DNA of 13,056 bases, taken from contig JAYMGJ010000804.1 of assembly GCA_037178675.1 (NCBI GenBank), positions 1 to 13,056 of the forward strand. Direction: 5' to 3'. The notes below the pieces were generated by a model that made no database searches, was not told where the DNA came from, and saw nothing but the letters and a program-made list of their open reading frames with translations. Each line of letters begins with the position of its first letter. Positions within the stretch are counted from its first letter, which is position 1. Origin of the DNA: Scleroderma bovista. Lineage: Eukaryota > Basidiomycota > Agaricomycetes > Boletales > Sclerodermataceae. The position numbers and the translations under genes are program-made. Positions 8,631-13,056 of the stretch are shown here, in pieces.

Positions 8631-8776
8631 GATTGGTAAGGGATTGGTAAGAGCTATGTAAGGGGTTTGTAAGCGATCAGTAAGCAAGGGATAAGCAGGA
8701 ATGAGTAAGCATAGGGAGCATGAATAAGCTGCTGAGTAAAGGAATGAGTAAGCTGCATGACAAGATTGATTGGTAA
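8631..8776 (+). repeat. Degenerate GGATTGGTAAG / AGTAAGC repeats
   Basis: GATTGGTAAG recurs at 8631, 8642 and 8768, mixed with GAGTAAGC, GATAAGC and TGTAAG variants through the block. A 17-bp word from it, at 8676-8692, recurs at 12214-12230 on the far side of the Harbinger element. The block is probably a repeat-rich promoter region of the host LTR-like sequence. Confidence 0.7.
8774..8776. repeat. Left TAA target-site duplication
   Basis: TAA directly precedes the left TIR and is repeated at 12139-12141. The sequence left after removing the element and one TAA reads GATTGGTAAGGGA, which matches the nearby host repeat at 8631-8643. Confidence 0.85.
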
Positions 8777-8875
8777 GAGCTAGTTCGGGAGGAAAGTCCC
8801 ATGATAAATCTAGGTAAAAAGACCAACAAAAAATCCACAAGGACTGTTGACATAAGCTGCAATATTCCAGCGGAG
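8777..8875 (+). repeat. Left terminal inverted repeat of the Harbinger element
   Basis: The 99-bp repeat pairs with 12040-12138. The outermost 48 bases are identical; further in I see about three substitution sites and two single-base length differences in A- and G-containing runs. It ends CCAGCGGAG, against the reverse complement CTGGCGGAG on the right. Confidence 0.95.
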
Positions 8876-8946
8876 TTCAGGCTCTGGCCGAGATGCTGTG
8901 TTGGAGGCGGGGTTAGTATCAACACCGCAGTGTGGTTCACACGTCG

Positions 8947-8962
8947 CTCTCTCTCTCTCTCT
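8947..8962 (+). promoter_or_regulatory. CT-repeat leader before the Myb/SANT gene
   Basis: Eight CT units lie seven bases before the chosen ATG at 8970. Pyrimidine tracts next to start sites are common in fungal promoters and leaders. This supports 8970 as the start over the in-frame position 8898, whose first codons encode part of the tract as LSLSLS. Confidence 0.5.
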
Positions 8963-8969
8963 TTCTGTG

Positions 8970-10371
8970 ATGACCTCCAAGAAGTCATCACGCTCACCCA
9001 CCAAGGGTACATCTACTTCTCACCAAGCGGCCACATCATCGGGATCGGCATCATGGCCGGATGCGGATATTAACACTCTCCTCGATCTAGCTATTTCTCA
9101 CAAGGCATCGGCTGGCCAGGGCACGAATTTCCGGGCAACTTTTTGGAATGGGGTTGCTGCTGCTCTTGCCAACCCCAGCAGAGGAGGACCCAAGACTCCC
9201 AAAGGATGTAAGGACAAGTACAAAAGGGTGAGTAATTTTCGGCCTAAATAATGGAATAATCAACTGATATTGCCTACAGCTGAGAAAGACGTATGAAGTT
9301 GTTGATCACATTGTGAACACGTCCGGGTTCGCATATTCACTTGAGTTAGGGGCCAATGTCGGTCTGGAGAACAAGGCTGTGTGGGACGCATATGTCAAGG
9401 TGCGTCGCCATAAGAAGGACACTGATCTAGGCTAACGGTAGTAATGTTGACAGATACACAAAGATGCGACTACTTTCAAAACAAAAGGCTGGCTACACTA
9501 CGATAAAATGAAGCTGCTCATGCCCTCTAAGGGCAAGGGCTTAAATCGCTTCTCTGCATTAAGCCTCAGTGCTCCGCGCTCTGCTACTGATGGCATTTCC
9601 ACTGGTAGTAGTTCGCATGATGAGGGAAGTAATAGCACTGTGGGGGGACATTCTGTCGCTCCATGCACTTCTAACGATGTGGAGATGTCTACCCCTCAGC
9701 ATGTACCAGCGGATTTATTTCCCCCTATCGCACCTTCCACACCATGCGCCGTTTCAATCAACACCCAGGCTGCCTTCAATTTACATTCCGACCAATCTGC
9801 TGGTGTTCCTGCCACACCATCCAGCTTCACACCTCCCACAGCGCCTTCTTCATTTAACGGTTCAAATATTAGCTCGATCAAACCGTCATCTAGCGTCTCA
9901 GCTCGTATCGAGCGCTCTCAAAAGCGGAAGGCAGACGGCGACGGCTCTTCAATTATATCAAGTTCCTTGGCTGGATCTAGGGTTTCCAATTCGTCATCAG
10001 CTCGAAAGCGGCGTGCTGGGAATAATGAGGTGATAGAGCGTCTGGGGCACCAGTTGGAAGGTATCCAAGCTGAGTTTATGGAGTCTTTGAAGAGTGAAAA
10101 GAGCACCATCTCGGAGGGATCTGCAGTTGGTGGCCCCTCATCCATGGCACGCATTCCAACCCATCCGCTATCCCGGAAGGCAAGGGAGCAGTTCCTTGAG
10201 CTTGATATGGCCCTTGTCTCACCTGATGAGTTGGCTCGTTTCTTGGATCTTCTCACCAACAATGTCATTTTTGCTGATACGTATCTTTCGCTCACGAAGG
10301 ATCCCGTCCGCTTTGCTGCTGGTCGCAAGGCATGGATTGAGTTGCGGCTCAAAGAAATACGGGAAATTTAG
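8970..10371 (+). CDS. Harbinger Myb/SANT-like DNA-binding protein
   Basis: Exons are 8970-9227, 9280-9399 and 9454-10371, with introns of 52 nt (GTGAGT..TACAG) and 54 nt (GTGCGT..GACAG, branch GCTAAC), all in phase 0. The product is 431 residues. Residues about 29-145 form a Myb/SANT-like domain of the type seen in Harbinger partner proteins: W29, FW at 58-59, CKDKYKRLRKTY at 80-91, W121 in VWDAYVK and GW at 138-139. A long Ser/Thr/Pro-rich linker follows, then a basic SQKRKADGDG and ARKRRAG region (likely nuclear targeting). A C-terminal helical region (about 340-431) contains HPLSRKAREQFLELD and ends LRLKEIREI. In characterised PIF/Harbinger systems this protein helps bring the transposase into the nucleus and to the TIRs. 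It converges with the transposase, with 160 bp between the stops. Confidence 0.9.
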
Positions 10372-10531
10372 TTACATGTCACACTTGTAGCACTTTCATG
10401 CCATTGTATTGTCCTTGCATCGGTAATCATGTCTGCTTATTCGAGTGATGTGTGAATTCTGGTATGCACGACTAGTATGTATCAAATTTTGCTCAGTCTG
10501 CTACTGGTATGCACGAGTATGTATTGAATAG
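10372..10531. other. Convergent intergenic spacer with a 13-bp direct repeat
   Basis: The spacer between the two Harbinger genes must contain both 3' ends. CTGGTATGCACGA occurs at 10459-10471 and 10504-10516, each followed within a few bases by GTATGTAT. No clear AATAAA-type signal was seen on either strand. Confidence 0.6.
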
Positions 10532-11988
10532 TTAAAATGCGACTGGATCGCCCCTCCGAGCACGTTCTGCAACGTAGCTGGCCCACATGTCTTGGGCGAT
10601 CCTGTCCCGCTTTGCGGACATCCACTCACGATCTGCGTTAGTGGGGACGCCATCAGCGATTGAGCCAGACAGGTTTCCAGATGTCTGTGGCGATGGAACT
10701 GCTCCAGTCTCGATATCCTCCAGCTCTACCGGGTCCCATGTACGGATAATGTTGTGCATGCAAGCCAAAGCAGCTGGGATGCGAGCTTGAACGTCCATAG
10801 CATATTCTGGAGGCAGGATAAGAATTCGGAAGCGGTGTTTGAGTACACCAATAATACGCTCGACGACATTGCGGAGCTGTGCATGGCGGAGGTTATACAG
10901 TTCCTGTGCGTTTACGGGCCTTGATGTGAAGTGAGTCATTGTGAGTTAAAGAAGACTAGAAGAAACTCACCGGGTCTGTCCGCGGCCCCACTCTGCTAAA
11001 TGATACCGTTGCCCACGGTAGGGAACCAATAGCTGGCGGCAATTGGGAAACCCTGCGTCGCCGAGGTAGTATTTGCCGTCAGGAATAGCTAGGTCGCTCA
11101 ACCGTGCATCGTGATAGATTGACGCATCCGCCATCGAGCCTTCCCAGCCGCTGAGCATGTATGTGAATTGCATGTCGAAGTCGCAACATACAAGACAGTT
11201 CTGTGACATGAATCCTTTGCGATTTCGTGATGCATCCCTTTCCTCCGCAGATGGGGCACACACAATATGCGTCCCATCAATTGCACCGATTGTGTCTTCA
11301 AAGAATGGGTGGAACTTGGGGTTGTCGAGGATAGAGTCGTGGACTGGAGCGTCAGTACGGGGAAGTTGTACATATTTCGTATAAATTCCGGGCGAAGAGA
11401 ATGCGATGAGCATCTCCTTGAAGTATCTATTAATCGTGATCAGTCATACATAGAGACATGTCAATTCAATACTTACTTCGAGATAGTACTGTTTGATCGC
11501 TGGAAACGCTCTCCAACGTGCCTGATCGACAGGCCAGTAACAGCGGTATATAGAAAAATACCCAGTTGCTCCTGGAGAGTGACGTGTTTTGAGTGATTGA
11601 ATTGATGGCACTGAAGCTCGTCCACTAGCATCTTAAAGACGTGCTTATGAACGCCAAGTTCAGTGCGGATCCGTTCAGGGTGACCATTCAAGAGTTCCAG
11701 CATCCATCCTTCACCAGAAAGGATGGAGGTATGGTATGGTATGGGTTCAGCTCTCTGAGTCGCTAGAGCGATCGCCTCGATGATAGTCATGGATACAGCG
11801 TATAAGGCCTCGAATTGGAGCTTGAATCGAGTACGAATTTGAGCCATATGATGGCCGTCGTCGATTTCTTCGATCTCCACGTCAATCACTTCAACCTCGT
11901 CAACATCTTGCCCACAGTCCACGATTGTATCCCACTCAATGAATTCTTCATCGATATCCGAAGGGTGCTCGGCCATGGTGGATGTCAA
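10532..11988 (-). CDS. PIF/Harbinger DDE transposase
   Basis: Exons on the minus strand are 11988-11477, 11426-10971 and 10919-10532, separated by introns of 50 nt (GTAAGT..AATAG) and 51 nt (GTGAGT..CAAG). Together they encode 451 residues with all phases agreeing. The N-terminus (1-60) is acidic. Residues about 95-175 hold the segment usual before the nuclease domain (HTSILSGEGWMLELLNGHP, DUF8040-like from memory) and a helix-turn-helix-like stretch (LSIRHVGERFQRSNSTISKY). The DDE_4 nuclease domain follows, with D221 in AIDGTHI, D294 in YLGDAGFP and E343 in RNVVERIIGVLK; the RPVNAQELYNLRHAQLRN block is typical. The enzyme cuts the element at its TIRs and inserts it at TWA targets in the nucleus. 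The start at 11988 is preferred; ATG at 11976 is an alternative four codons later. No lesion was seen. Confidence 0.93.
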
Positions 11989-12039
11989 TTATTCGTTGTG
12001 ATCAATCGACAAGTTCTATATAGTCGCATGTAATTACTA

Positions 12040-12138
12040 CTCCGCCAGAATGTTGCAGCTTATGTCAACAGTCCTGTGGATTTTTTTGTGGGTCTTTTTA
12101 CCTAGATTTATCATGGGACTTTCCTCCCGAACTAGCTC
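12040..12138 (-). repeat. Right terminal inverted repeat of the Harbinger element
   Basis: The reverse complement begins GAGCTAGTTCGGGAGG and follows the left repeat to its inner end at 12040. The TAA duplication follows at 12139-12141. Confidence 0.95.
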
Positions 12139-12141
12139 TAA
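12139..12141. repeat. Right TAA target-site duplication
   Basis: TAA directly follows the right TIR, matching the TWA target preference of PIF/Harbinger elements. Confidence 0.85.
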
Positions 12142-13056
12142 GGGAGTGAGTCATCAGCTGAGTAATATACCAAAAATGCGAAAGGGATAGAGTAATACTG
12201 ATGACAAGAGAGCATCAGTAAGCAAGGGATGAGTCACTGCACAGCAGAAGGAGTCATTGATGCACAGCCTAAGAAGTTTGATGGGGGGCTGTGTACCATC
12301 AGGAATTTGATGGGACAACAATGGGGAAGATCTGAGATTAATAGGGGGATTGATCCGAGACAAAACAGCCACAAGAAGGGTACCAGGGGTCCAGAGGTCT
12401 TTTTGGGGGGTCAGCATACACTAAGGTATAGTGCATGTGTTCTAGCGCCGCTGAAGCACAACCATGGGCTCCCTTGACAAGCTCTCTTCTGGGAAAGAAC
12501 GAGAGAGGGTTCTTCTTCCTAATAGCACTATAAAGTGGGGGCATAACTGTCACGATGCTGGGGGATGTCGTCTGAAAGTGGGGAAGCAGATAGAGTATTG
12601 AATTTGACGCATCCAGGGAAGCGAGACGAATGACAGAGGAAGATGGACATGGCAAGTATCTGGGAGGAAGGGACCATAGGCTGAGGGCTCAGGGGACACA
12701 GAGACGACCAGAGAAGACTTTTCAAGCTTGACAATAGACCTAAGATGACCAAAGTACATCCTTGACGCAGGACCATCAGCAAAACAGCCTTTTTCGGCCA
12801 CAGATCCCACAGCTCACACACCTGTGTGCAAGTCTGTACAGCATGGTCATACCTAGCTACTTCTATGCATCCTTGTGAACCTTTAGTTACCTCTCTACAG
12901 ATTACTGACTGGTTACATAGTTCACACATGATTATAGAAATGTATACAGCCCACATCACCTCTTTGTAGATTTGTGCAATTGAACTTCACTTTACAGACA
13001 GCAACCAAGTCCACAAAGAGTAGCGAACAAAATGTAAACATATGAGTCATAGCACA
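12142..13056. other. Right flank without a convincing gene
   Basis: The first 100 or so bases continue the GTAAG-type repeats seen left of the Harbinger element, so they are probably the other half of its host sequence. A TATAAAG at about 12529-12535 sits downstream of an imperfect hairpin (GGAAAGAAC..GTTCTTCTTCC, 12492-12519), and could be a promoter of a repeat. Open minus frames at 12528-12959 and 12550-12810 overlap each other in different registers. They have no domain character and are rich in Ser, Leu and Cys. I would not call them genes. Confidence 0.45.

Larger units (their letters stand above)
8252..8776 (-). mobile_element. Probable minus-oriented LTR fragment, host of the Harbinger element
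   Basis: Read on the minus strand, this segment ends CCCCGCTTTGACA at 8252, similar to the end of the solo LTR (CCGGTTTTGACA). Upstream of that it has a TATA-like GTATTTAAAC at about 8565-8574 and a long run of TTACTC/CTTAC-type repeats (GTAAG on the plus strand, 8600-8776). That is the order expected of U3 repeats, promoter, then R-U5. The other LTR end is not fixed. TGACA occurs at 8758-8762, 12202-12206, 12475-12479 and 12631-12635, and none of them gives a matching 5-bp target duplication with the bases before 8252. It could equally be other repetitive intergenic DNA. Confidence 0.35.
8777..12138. mobile_element. PIF/Harbinger DNA transposon, apparently complete
   Basis: The 3,362-bp element is bounded by 99-bp terminal inverted repeats starting GAGCTAGTTCGGGAGG and flanked by TAA on both sides (8774-8776 and 12139-12141). 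This matches the 3-bp TWA target duplication known for PIF/Harbinger. It carries the two genes typical of the superfamily, a Myb/SANT-like protein (plus) and a DDE transposase (minus), arranged convergently. Both have open spliced frames and no stops, and the transposase catalytic residues are present. TIR copies differ at only a few positions. The element therefore looks young and possibly autonomous. Confidence 0.93.

Noticed and set aside
8252..8762. Complete 511-bp solo LTR with TGTCA..TGACA ends
   Set aside because: The flanking 5-bp sequences (GGAAG and AGATT) do not match, and host-like repeats continue past 8762 and beyond the Harbinger element, so these limits are not reliable.
9569..10352. 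Long alternative frames on both strands inside the Harbinger Myb/SANT gene
   Set aside because: They are shadows of the third exon, which has the phased upstream exons and the recognisable domain.
12528..12959. 143-codon minus-strand open frame, with another in a second register at 12550-12810
   Set aside because: No domain, no clear splice or start context, composition typical of chance frames, and the two frames compete over the same bases.

Overview
The window looks like nuclear DNA of a basidiomycete fungus, most likely an agaricomycete. Genes are split by many introns of about 42-73 nt with GT..AG ends and CTAAC/CTAAT-like branch sites. One gene matches the agaricomycete-expanded DUF6698 family as I remember it, and about a third of the window is transposable-element DNA. 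No rRNA, tRNA, CRISPR array or bacterial-type operon signal was seen.

Layout. (1) 1-1019: mostly featureless, with one weak minus-strand exon candidate carrying a membrane-like segment. (2) 1020-3821: a multi-exon plus-strand gene of unknown family, broken inside its fifth exon by a 1,297-bp solo LTR (1974-3270) flanked by GCAGT target duplications. Skipping the LTR and one duplication joins the reading frame exactly. (3) 3871-4365: a small minus-strand coiled-coil gene with a TGA two bases before its intron. (4) 4366-4654: a short divergent promoter region with a TATA-like box for each flanking gene. (5) 4655-6092: a DUF6698-family gene with eight exons that fit phase by phase, except that intron 5 begins with AT instead of GT. 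(6) 6093-8251: a decayed zone with a 138-bp tandem duplication and a head-to-head pair of unidentified gene remnants, each with two in-frame stops. (7) 8252-8776 and 12142 onward: GTAAG-rich, LTR-like host sequence. (8) 8777-12138: a complete-looking PIF/Harbinger DNA transposon with 99-bp terminal inverted repeats, a TAA target duplication, a Myb/SANT-like protein gene and a convergent DDE transposase gene. (9) 12142-13056: no convincing gene.

The two Harbinger genes form a working pair: the transposase cuts and joins, and the Myb/SANT-like partner is thought to bring it to the TIRs. Their open frames and near-identical TIRs contrast with the damaged genes to the left, so the Harbinger insertion is probably the youngest event here. 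I saw no clearly new molecular system. The least explained material is the unknown gene at 1020-3821, its coiled-coil neighbour, and the divergent remnant pair at 6719-8015.
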